A stretch of 64,000 nt of DNA from Xanthostigma xanthostigma. Lineage: Eukaryota > Arthropoda > Insecta > Raphidioptera > Raphidiidae. The position numbers and the translations under genes are program-made. Below, one piece after another: positions 1-11,544 of the stretch. Below the pieces are notes generated by a model that had not been told where the DNA came from, made no database searches, and saw only the letters and a program-made list of their open reading frames with translations. Every line of letters starts with the position of its first letter. Position 1 is the first letter of the stretch. Where the stretch lies: contig OY754471.1 in assembly GCA_963575645.1 (NCBI GenBank), positions 30,264,401 to 30,328,400 of the forward strand. The letters run 5' to 3'.

Positions 1-42
1 CTATAAGGACTCATTTGCACCTAATTGTCATAAAGCATGTAA

Positions 43-84
43 AAACTGCTTGTATGCGTTAAAATAATAGTTAATATGCAGTTT
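43..84. other. Longer stem AAACTGC / GCAGTTT with 28-nt loop
   Basis: AAACTGC at phase 43-49 pairs exactly with GCAGTTT at phase 78-84, leaving a 28-nt loop. The right arm overlaps the short dyad at phase 76-88, so the two structures exclude each other on one strand. Monomers with GCAGTTTTC extend the stem by one pair. The left arm is disturbed in units with AACAGC (for example near 539) or ACTGATTG (for example near 2,190). This is seen directly. Whether it folds in transcripts or single-stranded DNA is unknown. Confidence 0.5.
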
Positions 85-88
85 GCAT
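76..88. other. Short perfect dyad ATGCA-GTT-TGCAT in the monomer
   Basis: ATGCA at phase 76-80 and TGCAT at phase 84-88 are exact reverse complements around GTT, giving a 5-bp stem. Most monomers keep it. Variants that break it include GCAGTATAC (for example 8,000, 20,860 and 24,985), GCTGTTTGC (for example 31,915 and 43,148), GCAGTTTTC (for example 28,780) and GCCGTTTGC (for example 2,389). Short dyads are common protein-binding or hairpin elements in satellites generally. A function here is not shown. Confidence 0.6.
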
Positions 89-483
89 TTTCTTGTTAGA
101 GAATGATCCAAACCTGAATGTTATAGCGTAAGTAGACTTACCCTCATGAAATAAAGCAATTTTGCCTATAAGGACTCATTTGCACATAATTGTCATAAAG
201 CATGTAAAAACTGCTTGTATGCGTTAAAATAATGGTTAATATGCAGTTTGCATTTTCTTATGAGAGAATGATCCAAATCTGAATGCTATAGTGTAAATAG
301 ACTTACCTATGTAAAATAAAGCAATTTTGCCTATAAGGACTCATTTGCACGCAATTGTCGTGAAGCATGTAAGAACTGCTTGTCTGCGTGAAAATGATAG
401 TAAATATGCAGTTTGCATTTTCTTATGAGAGAATGATCCAAACCTAAATGTTATAGTGTAAATAGACTTACTTTTGTAAAATA

Positions 484-497
484 AAGCAATTTTGCTT
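484..497. other. 14-bp palindrome AAGCAATTTTGCTT, subtype specific
   Basis: In units where the next monomer starts TTATAAGG, the junction reads AAGCAA-TT-TTGCTT, an exact inverted repeat. In the common form (TTGCCTATAAGG) only the inner GCAA-TT-TTGC remains paired. The complete form recurs mainly in type B contexts, for example near 814, 1,803, 5,434, 10,049, 13,680, 31,330 and 43,885. It may be a simple by-product of one substitution. Confidence 0.55.
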
Positions 498-2214
498 ATA
501 AGGACTCATTTGCACGCAATTGTCGTGAAGCATGTAAAAACAGCTTGTCTGCGTGAAAATGATAGTAAATATGCAGTTTGCATTTTCTTATGAGAGAATG
601 ATCCAAACCTGAATGTTATAGTTTAAATAGACTTACCCTCATGAAATAAAGCAATTTTGCCTATAAAGACTCATTTGCACCTAATTGTCGTAAAGCATGT
701 AAAAACTGCTTTCCTGCGTTTAAATAATGGTTAATATGCAGTTTGCATTTTCTTATGAGAGAATGATCCAAACCTGAATGTTATAGTGTAAATAGACTTA
801 CTTTTGTAAAATAAAGCAATTTTGCTTATAAGGACTCATTTGCACGCAATTGTCGTGAAGCATGTAAAAACTGCTTGTCTGCGTGAAAATGATAGTAAAT
901 ATGCAGTTTGCATTTTCTTATGAGAGAATGATCCAAACCTGAATGTTATAGTGTAAATAGACTTACCCTTATGAAATAAAGCAATTTTGCCTATTAGGAC
1001 TCATTTGCACCTAATTGTCATAAAACTTGTAAAAACTGCTTGTATGCGTTAAAATAATAGTTAATATGCAGTTTGCATTTTCTTATGAGAGAATGATCTA
1101 AATCTGAATGTTATAGTGTAAATATACTTACCTTCATGAAATAAAGCAATTTTGCATATAAGGACTCATTTGCCCTAATTGTCATAAAGCTTGTAAAAAC
1201 TGCTTGTATGCGTTAAAATGATAGTAAATATGCAGGTTGCATTTTCTTACGAGAGAATGATCCAGACCTGAATGTTATAGTGTAAATAGACTTACCTATG
1301 TAAAATAAAGCAATTTTGCCTATAAGGACTCATTTGCACGCAATTGTCGTGAAGCATGTAAAAACTGCTTGTCTGCGTGAAAATGATAGTAAATATGCAG
1401 TTTGCATTTTCTTATGAGAGATAGATCTAAACCTGAATGTTATAGTGTAAATAGACTTACCCTAATGAAATAAAGCAATTTTGCCTATAAGGACTCATTT
1501 GCACCTAATTGTCATAAAGCTTTTAAAAACTGCTTGTATGCGTTAAAATAATAGTTAATATGCAGTTTGCATTTTCTTATGAGAGAATGATCCAAACCTG
1601 AATGTTATAGTGTAAATAGACTTACCCTCATGAAATAAAGCAATTTTGCCCATAAGGACTCATTTGCACCTAATTGTCATAAAGCATGTAAAAACTGCTT
1701 GTATGCGTTAAAATAATGGTTAATATGCAGTTTGCATTTTCTTATGAGAGAATGATCCAAACCTGAATGTTATAGTGTAAATAGACTTACCTTTGTAAAA
1801 TAAAGCAATTTTGCTTATAAGGACTCATTTGCACGCATTTGTCGTGAAGCATGTAAAAACTGCTTGTCTGCGTTAAAATAATGGTTAATATGCAGTTTGC
1901 AATTTCTTATGAGAGAATGATCCAAACCTGAATGTTAGAGTGAAAGTAGACTTACCTTTGTAAAATAAAGCAATTTTGCCTATAAGGACTCATTTGCACG
2001 CAATAGTCGTAAAGCATGTAAAAACTGCTTGTCTGCGTTAAAATAATGGTTAATATGCAGTTTGCATTTTCTTATGAGAGAATGATCCAAACCTGAATGT
2101 TATAGTGAAAATAGACTTACCTTTGTAAAATAACGCAATTTTGCCTATAAGGACTCATTTGCACGCAATTGTCGTAAAGCATGTAAAAACTGATTGTCTG
2201 CGTTAAAATAATGG

Positions 2215-3463
2215 TTAATATGCAGTTTGCATTTTCTTATGAGAGAAAGATCCAAACCTGAATGTTATAGTGAAAGTAGACTTACCTTTGTGAAATAAAA
2301 CAATTTTGCCTTTAAGGACTTATTTCCACCTAATTGTCGTAAAACATGTAAAAACTGCTTGTCTGCGTTAAAATAATGGTTAATATGCCGTTTGCATTTT
2401 CTTATGAGAGAATGATCCAAACCTGAATTGTATAGTGTAAATAGACTGACCCTTATGAAATAAAGCAATTTTGCCTATAAAGACTCATTTGCACCTAATT
2501 GTCGTAAAGCATGAAAAAACTGCTTGTCTGCGTTTAAATAATGGTTAATATGCAGTTTGCATTTTCTTATGAGAGAATGATCCAAACCTGAATGTTATAG
2601 TGTAAATAGACTAACCCTCATGAAATAAAGCAATTTTGCCTATAAGGACTCATTTGCACCTAATTGTCATAAAGCATGTAAAAACTGCTTGTATGCGTTA
2701 AAATAATGGTTAATATGCAGTTTGCATTTTCTTATGAGAGAATGATCCAAACTCGAATGTTATAATGTAAATAGACTAACCCTCATGAAATAAAGCAATT
2801 TTGCCGATAAGGACTCATTTTCCCCTAATTGTCATAAAGCATGTAAAAACTGCTTGTATGCTTTAAAATAATGGTTAATATGCAGTTTGCTTTTTCTTAT
2901 GAGAGAATGATCCAAACCTGAATGTATAGTGTAAATAGACTTACCTTTGTAAAATGAAGCAATTTTGCCTATAAGCACTCATTTGCACGCAATTGTCGTG
3001 AAGCATGTAAAAACTGCTTGTCTGCGTTAAAATAATGGTTAATATGCAGTTTGCATTTTCTTATGAGAGAATGATCCAAACCTGAATGTTATAGTGTAAA
3101 TAGACTTACCCTCATGAAATAAAGCAATTTTGCCTATAAGGACTCATTTGCACCTAATTGTTATAAAGCATGTAAAAACTGCTTGTATGCGTTAAAATAA
3201 TGGTTAATATGCAGTTTGCATTTTCTTATGAGAGAATGATCCAAACCTGAATGTTATAGTGTAAATAGACTTATCTATGTAAAATAAAACAATTTTGCCT
3301 ATAAGGACTCATTTGCACGCAATTGTCGTGAAGCATGTAAGAACTGCTTGTCTGCGTGAAAATGATAGTAAATATGCAGTTTGCATTTTCTTATGAGAGA
3401 ATGATCCAAACCTGAATGTTATAGTGTAAATAGACTTACCCTCATGAAATAAAGCAATTTTGC
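2215..3463. repeat. 7.5-monomer block shared with 10,296-11,544
   Basis: This segment matches 10,296-11,544 at an offset of 8,081 bp (49 monomers minus 4). It begins with the GAGAGAAAG unit followed by the GAAAGTAGAC/AAAACAATTTTGCC/TTTCCACC variant and the AATTGTATAG...GACTGACCC variant, then a CATGAAAAAACTG unit. It contains one full unit of the 824-bp 5-mer. Upstream of about 2,215 and downstream of about 3,463 the two places carry different monomers. Confidence 0.8.
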
Positions 3464-4838
3464 CTATAAGGACTCATTTGCACCTATTTGTCATAAAGCA
3501 TGTAAAAACTGCTTGTATGCGTTAAAATAATGGTTAATATGCAGTTTGCATTTTCTTATGAGAGAATGATCCAAACTCGAATGTTATAGTGTAAATAGAC
3601 TAACCCTCATGAAATAAAGCAATTTTGCCGATAAGGACTCATTTTCCCCTAATTGTCATAAAGCATGTAAAAACTGCTTGTATGCTTTAAAATAATGGTT
3701 AATATGCAGTTTGCTTTTTCTTATGAGAGAATGATCCAAACCTGAATGTATAGTGTAAATAGACTTACCTTTGTAAAATGAAGCAATTTTGCCTATAAGC
3801 ACTCATTTGCACGCAATTGTCGTGAAGCATGTAAAAACTGCTTGTCTGCGTTAAAATAATGGTTAATATGCAGTTTGCATTTTCTTATGAGAGAATGATC
3901 CAAACCTGAATGTTATAGTGTAAATAGACTTACCCTCATGAAATAAAGCAATTTTGCCTATAAGGACTCATTTGCACCTAATTGTTATAAAGCATGTAAA
4001 AACTGCTTGTATGCGTTAAAATAATGGTTAATATGCAGTTTGCATTTTCTTATGAGAGAATGATCCAAACCTGAATGTTATAGTGTAAATAGACTTATCT
4101 ATGTAAAATAAAACAATTTTGCCTATAAGGACTCATTTGCACGCAATTGTCGTGAAGCATGTAAGAACTGCTTGTCTGCGTGAAAATGATAGTAAATATG
4201 CAGTTTGCATTTTCTTATGAGAGAATGATCCAAACCTGAATGTTATAGTGTAAATAGACTTACCCTCATGAAATAAAGCAATTTTGCCTATAAGGACTCA
4301 TTTGCACCTAATTGTCATAAAGCATGTAAAAACTGCTTGTATGCGTTAAAATAATGGTTAATATGCAGTTTGCATTTTCTTATGAGAGAATGATCCAAAC
4401 CTGAATGTTATAGTGTAAATAGACTAACCCTCATGAAATAAAGCAATTTTGCCGATAAGGACTCATTTTCCCCTAATTGTCATAAAGCATGTAAAAACTG
4501 CTTGTATGCTTTAAAATAATGGTTAATATGCAGTTTGCTTTTTCTTATGAGAGAATGATCCAAACCTGAATGTATAGTGTAAATAGACTTACCTTTGTAA
4601 AATGAAGCAATTTTGCCTATAAGCACTCATTTGCACGCAATTGTCGTGAAGCATGTAAAAACTGCTTGTCTGCGTTAAAATAATAGTTAATATGCAGTTT
4701 GCATTTTCTTATGAGAGAATGATCCAAACCTGAATGTTATAGTGTAAATAGACTTACCCTCATGAAATAAAGCAATTTTGCCTATAAGGACTCATTTGCA
4801 CCTAATTGTTATAAAGCATGTAAAAACTGCTTGTATGC
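2640..4838. repeat. 824-bp 5-mer repeated about 2.7 times
   Basis: Units start near 2,640, 3,464 and 4,288. The rare junction TTGCCGATAAGG falls at 2,801, 3,625 and 4,449, spaced exactly 824 bp. The one-base deficit from 825 comes from GAATGTATAG replacing GAATGTTATAG. Each unit runs: type A, CCGATAAGG unit with TTTTCCCC, a TAAGCACTC unit, a TTATAAAGC unit, and a TCTATGTAAAATAAAAC unit. The third unit is cut at about 4,838 and joins a different context. Confidence 0.92.
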
Positions 4839-7800
4839 TTTAAAATAATGGTTAATATGCAGTTTGCTTTTTCTTATGAGAGAATGATCCAAACCTGAAT
4901 GTATAGTGTAAATAGACTAACCTTTGTAAAATAAAGCAATTTTGCTTATAGAGACTCATTTGCACGCAATTGTCGTAAAGCATGAAAAAACTGCTTGTCT
5001 GCGTTTAAATAATGGTTAATATGCAGTTTGCATTTTCTTATGAGAGATAGATCCAAACCTGAATGTTATAGTGTAAATAGACTTACCCTAATGAAATAAA
5101 GCAATTTTGCCTATAAGGACTCATTTGCACCTAATTGTCATAAAGCATGTAAAAACTGCTTGTATGCGTTAAAATAATGGTTAATATGCAGTTTGCATTT
5201 TCTTATGAGAGAATGATCTAAATCTGAATGTTATAGTGCAAATAGACTTACCTTTGTAAAATAAAGCAATTTTGCCTATAAGGACTCATTTGCACCCAAT
5301 TGTCGTGAAGCATGTAAGAACTGCTTGTCTGCGTGAAAATGATAGTAAATATGCAGTTTGCATTTTCTTATGAGAGAATGATCCAAACCTGAATGTTATA
5401 GTGTAAATAGACTTACTTTTGTAAAATAAAGCAATTTGGCTTATAAGGACTCATTTGCACGCAATTGTCGTGAAGCATGTAAAAACTGCTTGTCTGCGTT
5501 AAAATAATGGTTATTTTGCAGATTTCATTTTTTTATGAGAGAATGATCCAAACCGGAATTGTATAGTGTAAATAGACTGACCCTCATGAAATAAAGCAAT
5601 TTTGCCTATAAAGACTCATTTGCACCTAATTGTCGTAAAGCATGAAAAAACTGCGTGTCAGCGTTTAAATAATGGTTAATATGCAGTTTGCATTTTCTTA
5701 TGAGAGAATGATCCAAACCTGAATGTTATAGTGTAAATAGACTAACCCTCATGAAATAAAGCAATTTTGCCTATAAGGACTCATTTGCACGCAATTGTCG
5801 TGAAGCATGTAAAAACTGCTTGTCTGCGTGAAAATGATAGTAAATATGCAGTTTGCATTTTCTTATGAGAGAATGTTCCAAACCTGAATGTTATAGTTTA
5901 AATAGACTTACCCTCATGAAATAAAGCAATTTTGCCTATAAAGACTCATTTGCACCTAATTGTCGTAAAGCATGTAAAAACTGCTTTCCTGCGTTTAAAT
6001 AATGGTTAATATGCAGTTTGCATTTTCTTATGAGAGAATGATCCAAACCTGAATGTTATAGTGTAAATAGACTAACCTTTGTAAAATAAAGGAATTTTGC
6101 TTATAGGGACTCATTTGCACGCAATTGTCGTAAAGCATGAAAAAACTGCTTGTCTGCGTTTAAATAATGGTTAATATGCAGTTTGCATTTTCTTATGAGA
6201 GATAGATCCAAACCAGAATGTTATAGTGTAAATAGACTTACCCTAATGAAATAAAGCAATTTTGCCTATAAGGACTCATTTGCACCTAATTGTCATAAAG
6301 CTTTTAAAAACTGCTTGTATGCGTTAAAATAATAGTTAATATGCAGTTTGCATTTTCTTATGAGAGAATGATCCAAACCTGAATGTTACAGTGTAAATAG
6401 ACTTACCCTCATGAAATAAAGCAATTTTGCCCATAAGGACTCATTTGCACCTAATTGTCATAAAGCATGTAAAAACTGCTTGTATGCGTTAAAATAATGG
6501 TTAATATGCAGTTTGCATTTTCTTATGAGAGAATGATCCAAACCTGAATGTTATAGTGTAAATAGACTTACCTTTGTAAAATAAAGCAATTTTGCTTATA
6601 AGGACTCATTTGCACGCAATTGTCGTGAAGCATGTAAAAACTGCTTGTCTGCGTTAAAATAATGGTTAATATGCAGTTTGCAATTTCTTATGAGAGAATG
6701 ATCCAAACCTGAATGTTAGAGTGAAAGTAGACTTACCTTTGTAAAATAAAGCAATTTTGCCTATAAGGACTCATTTGCCCCTAATTGTCATAAAGCATGT
6801 TAAAACTGCTTGTCTGCGTTAAAATAATGGTTAATATGCAGTTTGCATTTCTATATGAGAGAATGATCCAAACCTGAATGTTATAGTGTAAATAGACTTA
6901 CCTTTGTAAAATAAAGCAATTTTGCCTATAAGGACTCATTTGCACGCAATTGTCGTGAAGCATGTAAAAACTGCTTGTCTGCGTTAAAATAATGGTTAAT
7001 ATGCAGTTTGCATTTTCTTATGAGAGAATGATCCAAACATGAATGTTATAGTGAAAATAGACTTACCTTTGTAAAATAACGCAATTGTGCCTATAAGGAC
7101 TCATTTGCACGCAATTGTCGTAAAGCATGTAAAAACTGATTGTCTGCGTTAAAATAATGGTTAATATGCAGTTTGCATTTTCTTTTGAGAGAATGATCCA
7201 AACCTGAATGTTTTAGTGTAAATAGACTTACCCTCATGAAATAAAGCAATTTTGCCTATAAAGACTCATTTGCACCTAATTGTCATAAAGCATGTAAAAA
7301 CTGCTTGCATGCGTTAAAATGATAGTAAATATGCAGTTTGCATTTTCTTATGAGAAAATGATCCAAACCTGAATGTTATAGTGTAAATAGACTTACCCTC
7401 ATGAAATAAAGCAATTTTGCTTATAAGGACTCATTTGCACCTAATTGTCATAAAGCATGTAAAAACTGCTTGTATGCGTTAAAATAATGGTTAATATGCA
7501 GTTTGCATTTTCTTATGAGGGAATGATCCAAACCTTAATGTTATAGTGTAAATATACTTACCTTTGTAATATAAAGCAATTTTGCCTATAAGGACTCATT
7601 TGCACGCAATTGTCGTGAAGCATGTAAGAACTGCTTGTCTGCGTGAAAATGATAGTAAATATGCAGTTTGCATTTTCTTATGAGAGAATGATCCAAACCT
7701 GAATGTTATAGTGTAAATAGACTTGCCTTTGTAAAACAAAGCAATTTTGCCTATAAGGACTCATTTGCACGCAATTGTCGTAAAGCATGTAAAAACTGCT

Positions 7801-10295
7801 TGTCTGCGTTAAAATAATGGTTAATATGCAGTTTGCATTTTCTTATGAGAGAATGATCCAAACCTGAATGTTTTAGTGTAAATAGACTTACCCTCATGAA
7901 ATAAAGCAATTTTGCCTATAAAGACTCATTTGCCCCTAATTGTCGTAAAGCATGTAAAAACTGCTTGTCTGCGTTTAAATAATGGTTAATATGCAGTATA
8001 CATTTTCTAATGAGAGAAAGATCCAAACCTGAATGTTATAGTGTAAATAGACTTACCCTCATGAAATAAAGCAATTTTGCCTATAAAGACTCATTTGCAC
8101 CTAATTGTCGTAAAGCATAAAAAAACTGCTTGTCTGCGTTTAAATAATGGTTAATATGCAGTTTGCATTTTCTTATGAGAGAGTGATCCAAACCTGAATG
8201 TTATAGTGTAAATAGACTTACCTTTGCAAACTAAAGCAATTGTGCCTATAAGGACTCATTTGTACGCAATTGTCGTGAAGCTTGTAAAAACTGCTTGTCT
8301 GCGTAAAAATGATAGTAAATATGCAGTTTGCATTTTCTTATGAGAGAATGATCCAAACCTGAATGTTATAGAGTAAATAGACTTACCCACATGAAATAAA
8401 GCATTTTTGCCTATAAATACTCATTTGCACCTAATTGTCGTAAAACATGTAAAAACTGCTTGTCAGCGTTTAAATAATGGTTAATATGCAGTTTGCATTT
8501 TCTTATGAGAGAATGATACAAACCTGAATGTTATAGTGTAAATAGACTTACCTTCATGAAATAAAGTAATTTTGCATATAAGGACTCATTTGCCTCTAAT
8601 TGTCATAAAGCATGTAAAAACTGCTTGTATGCGTTAAAATAATGGTTAATATGCAAATTGCATTTTCTTATGAGAGAATGATCCAAACCTAAATGTTATA
8701 GTGTAAATAGACTTACCTTTGTAAAATAAAGCAATTTTGCCTATAAGGACTCATTTGCACGCAATTGTCGTGAAGCATGTAAAAACTGCTTGTCTGCTTT
8801 AAAATAATGGTTAATATGCAGTTTGCATTTTCTTATGAGAGAATGATCCAAACCTGAATGTCATAGTGTAAATAGACTTACCTTTGTAAAATAAAGCAAT
8901 TTTGCCTATAAGGACTCATTTGCACGCAATTGTCGTGAAGCATGTAAAAACTGCTTGTCTGCGTTAAAATAATGGTTAATATGCAGTTTGCATTTTCTTA
9001 TGAGAGAATGATCCAAACCTGAATGTTATAGCGTAAATAGACTTACCTTTGTAAAATAAAGCAATTTTGCCTATAAGGACTCATTTGCAAGCAATTGTCG
9101 TAAACCATGTAAAAACTGCTTGTCTGCGTGAAAATGATAGTCAATATTCAGTTTGCATTTTCTTATGAGAGAATGATCCAAACCTGAATGTTATAGTGTA
9201 AATAGACTTCCCCCCATGAAATAAAGCAATTTTGCCTATAAGGACTCATTTGCACCTAATTGTCATAAAGCATGTAAAAACTGCTTGTATCCGTTAAAAT
9301 AATAGTTAATATGCAGTTTGCATTTTCTTGTGAGAGAATGATCCAAACCTGAATGTTATAGCGTAAGTAAACTTACCTTTGTGAAATAAAGCAATTTTGC
9401 CTATAAGGACTCATTTGCACCTAATTGTCGTAAAGCATGTAAAAACTGCTTGTCTGCGTTTAAATAATGGTTAATATGCAGTTTGCATTTTCTTATGAGA
9501 GAATGATCCAAACCTGAATGTTATAGTGTAAATAGACTTACCTTCATGAAATAAAGCAATTTTGCCGATAAGGACTCATTTGCCCCTAATTGTCATAAAG
9601 CATGTAAAAACTGCTTGTATGCGTTAAAATAATGGTTAATATGCAGTTTGCATTTTCTTATGAGAGAATGATCCAAACCTGAATGTTATAGTGAAAATAG
9701 ACTTACCTTTGTAAAATAACGCAATTTTGCCTATAAGGACTTATTTGCACGCAATTGTCGTAAAGCATGTAAAAACTGCTTGTCTGCGTTAAAAAAATGG
9801 TTTATATGCAGTTTGCATTTTCTTATGAGAGAATGATCCAAACCTGAATGTTATAGTGAAAGTAGACTTACCTTTGTGAAATAAAACAATTTTGCCTTTA
9901 AGGACTTATTTCCACCTAATTGTCGTAAAACATGTGAAAACTGCTTGTCTGCCGGAAAATGATAGTAAATATGCAGTTTGCATTTTCTTATGAGAGAATG
10001 ATCCAAACCTGAATGTTATAGTGTAAATAGACTTACCTTTGTAAAATAAAGCAATTTTGCTTATAAGGACTCATTTGCACGCAATTGTCGTGAAGCATGT
10101 AAAAACTGCTTGTCTGCGTTAAAATAATGGTTAATATGCAGTTTGCATTTTCTTATGAGAGAATGATCCAAACCTTAATGTTATAGTGTAAATAGACTTA
10201 CCTTTGTAAAACAAAGCAATTTTGCCTATAAGGACTCATTTGCACGCAATTGTCGTAAAGCATGTAAAAACTGCTTGTATGCGTTAAAATAATGG

Positions 10296-11544
10296 TTAAT
10301 ATGCAGTTTGCATTTTCTTATGAGAGAAAGATCCAAACCTGAATGTTATAGTGAAAGTAGACTTACCTTTGTGAAATAAAACAATTTTGCCTTTAAGGAC
10401 TTATTTCCACCTAATTGACGTAAAACATGTAAAAACTGCTTGTCTGCGTTAAAATGATGGTTAATATGCCGTTTGCATTTTCTTATGAGAGAATGATCCA
10501 AACCTGAATTGTATAGTGTAAATAGACTGACCCTCATGAAATAAAGCAATTTTGCCTATAAAGACTCATTTGCACCTAATTGTCGTAAAGCATGAAAAAA
10601 CTGCTTGTCTGCGTTTAAATAATGGTTAATATGCAGTTTGCATTTTCTTATGAGAGAATGATCCAAACCTGAATGTTATAGTGTAAATAGACTAACCCTC
10701 ATGAAATAAAGCAATTTTGCCTATAAGGACTCATTTGCACCTAATTGTCATAAAGCATGTAAAAACTGCTTGTATGCGTTAAAATAATGGTTAATATGCA
10801 GTTTGCATTTTCTTATGAGAGAATGATCCAAACCTGAATGTTATAGTGTAAATAGACTAACTATCATGAAATAAAGCAATTTTGCCGATAAGGACTCATT
10901 TTCCCCTAATTGTCATAAAGCATGTAAAAACTGCTTGTATGCTTTAAAATAATGGTTAATATGCAGTTTGCTTTTTCTTATGAGAGAATGATCCAAACCT
11001 GAATGTATAGTGTAAATAGACTTACCTTTGTAAAATGAAGCAATTTTGCCTATAAGCACTCATTTGCACGCAATTGTCGTGAAGCATGTAAAAACAGCTT
11101 GTCTGCGTTAAAATAATGGTTAATATGCAGTTTGCATTTTCTTATGAGAGAATGATCCAAACCTGAATGTTATAGTGTAAATAGACTTACCCTCATGAAA
11201 TAAAGCAATTTTGCCTATAAGGACTCATTTGCACCTAATTGTCATAAAGCATGTAAAAACTGCTTGTATGCGTTAAAATAATGGTTAATATGCAGTATGC
11301 ATTTTCTTATGAGAGAATGACATAAACCTGAATGTTATAGTGTAAATAGACTTATCTATGTAAAATAAAACAATTTTGCCTATAAGGACTCATTTGCACG
11401 CAATTGTCGTGAAGCATGTAAGAACTGCTTGTCTGCGTGAAAATGATAGTAAATATGCAGTTTGCATTTTCTTATGAGAGAATGATCCAAACCTGAATGT
11501 TATAGTGTAAATAGACTTACCCTCATGAAATAAAGCAATTTTGC
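10296..11544. repeat. 7.5-monomer block shared with 2,215-3,463
   Basis: This carries the same ordered variants as 2,215-3,463, including one CCGATAAGG unit (TTG at 10,882) and the TTATCTATGTAAAATAAAAC unit near 11,353. Only one 5-mer unit is present here, against 2.7 at 2.6-4.8 kb, so it may preserve the state before that amplification. It shows single-base differences such as ACTATCATG for ACCCTCATG and GACATAAACC for GATCCAAACC. Confidence 0.8.

Larger units (their letters stand above)
1..165. repeat. Reference monomer (phase 1-165), a type A unit
   Basis: This first complete unit is used as the phase reference. It begins CTATAAGGACTCATTTGCAC and ends GCAATTTTGC. The majority consensus has 52 G or C in 165 bases by hand count. 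Landmarks are TAATTGTCAT near phase 22-31, ACTGCTTGT at phase 45-53, ATGCAGTTTGCAT at phase 76-88, GAGAGAATGATCC at phase 97-109 and AGACTTACC at phase 134-142. The start is arbitrary: linked variants run across it, so the natural boundary probably lies inside the conserved phase 84-138 segment. This unit carries the CTTGTTAGAG and GCGTAAGTAGAC variants, which recur at 12,864-13,010. Confidence 0.95.
1..9140. repeat. 12.86-kb duplication, left copy
   Basis: This segment aligns with 12,864-22,000 at an offset of 12,863 bp (78 monomers minus 7 bp). Anchors at this offset include the first base, the CCGATAAGG units at 2,801/15,664 and the CTATGTAAAA unit near 308/13,171. Beyond one compensated shift near 5.1-5.6 kb, the offset is 12,861 at 5,651/18,512 and at GTAAACC 9,100/21,961. 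The match fails just after, where this copy reads GTCAATATTC and the other GTAAATATGC. The left edge may lie before the window. Confidence 0.9.

Noticed and set aside
81..90. Octamer-like (ATGCAAAT) factor site on the minus strand at phase 81-90
   Set aside because: The monomer gives ATGCAAAC, one mismatch from the octamer. Chance matches are expected in AT-rich DNA and nothing else supports a promoter.
2265..2468. 67-codon minus-strand open frame, repeated at 10,346-10,549, 53,258-53,461, 54,413-54,616 and 58,541-58,744
   Set aside because: All five are the same satellite variant (GAAAGTAGAC/TTTCCACC unit plus the start of the next). 165 is divisible by 3, so a unit that loses its stop reads on slightly past one monomer. 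There is no ribosome-binding or promoter context, no recognisable domain, and conservation is explained by block copying.
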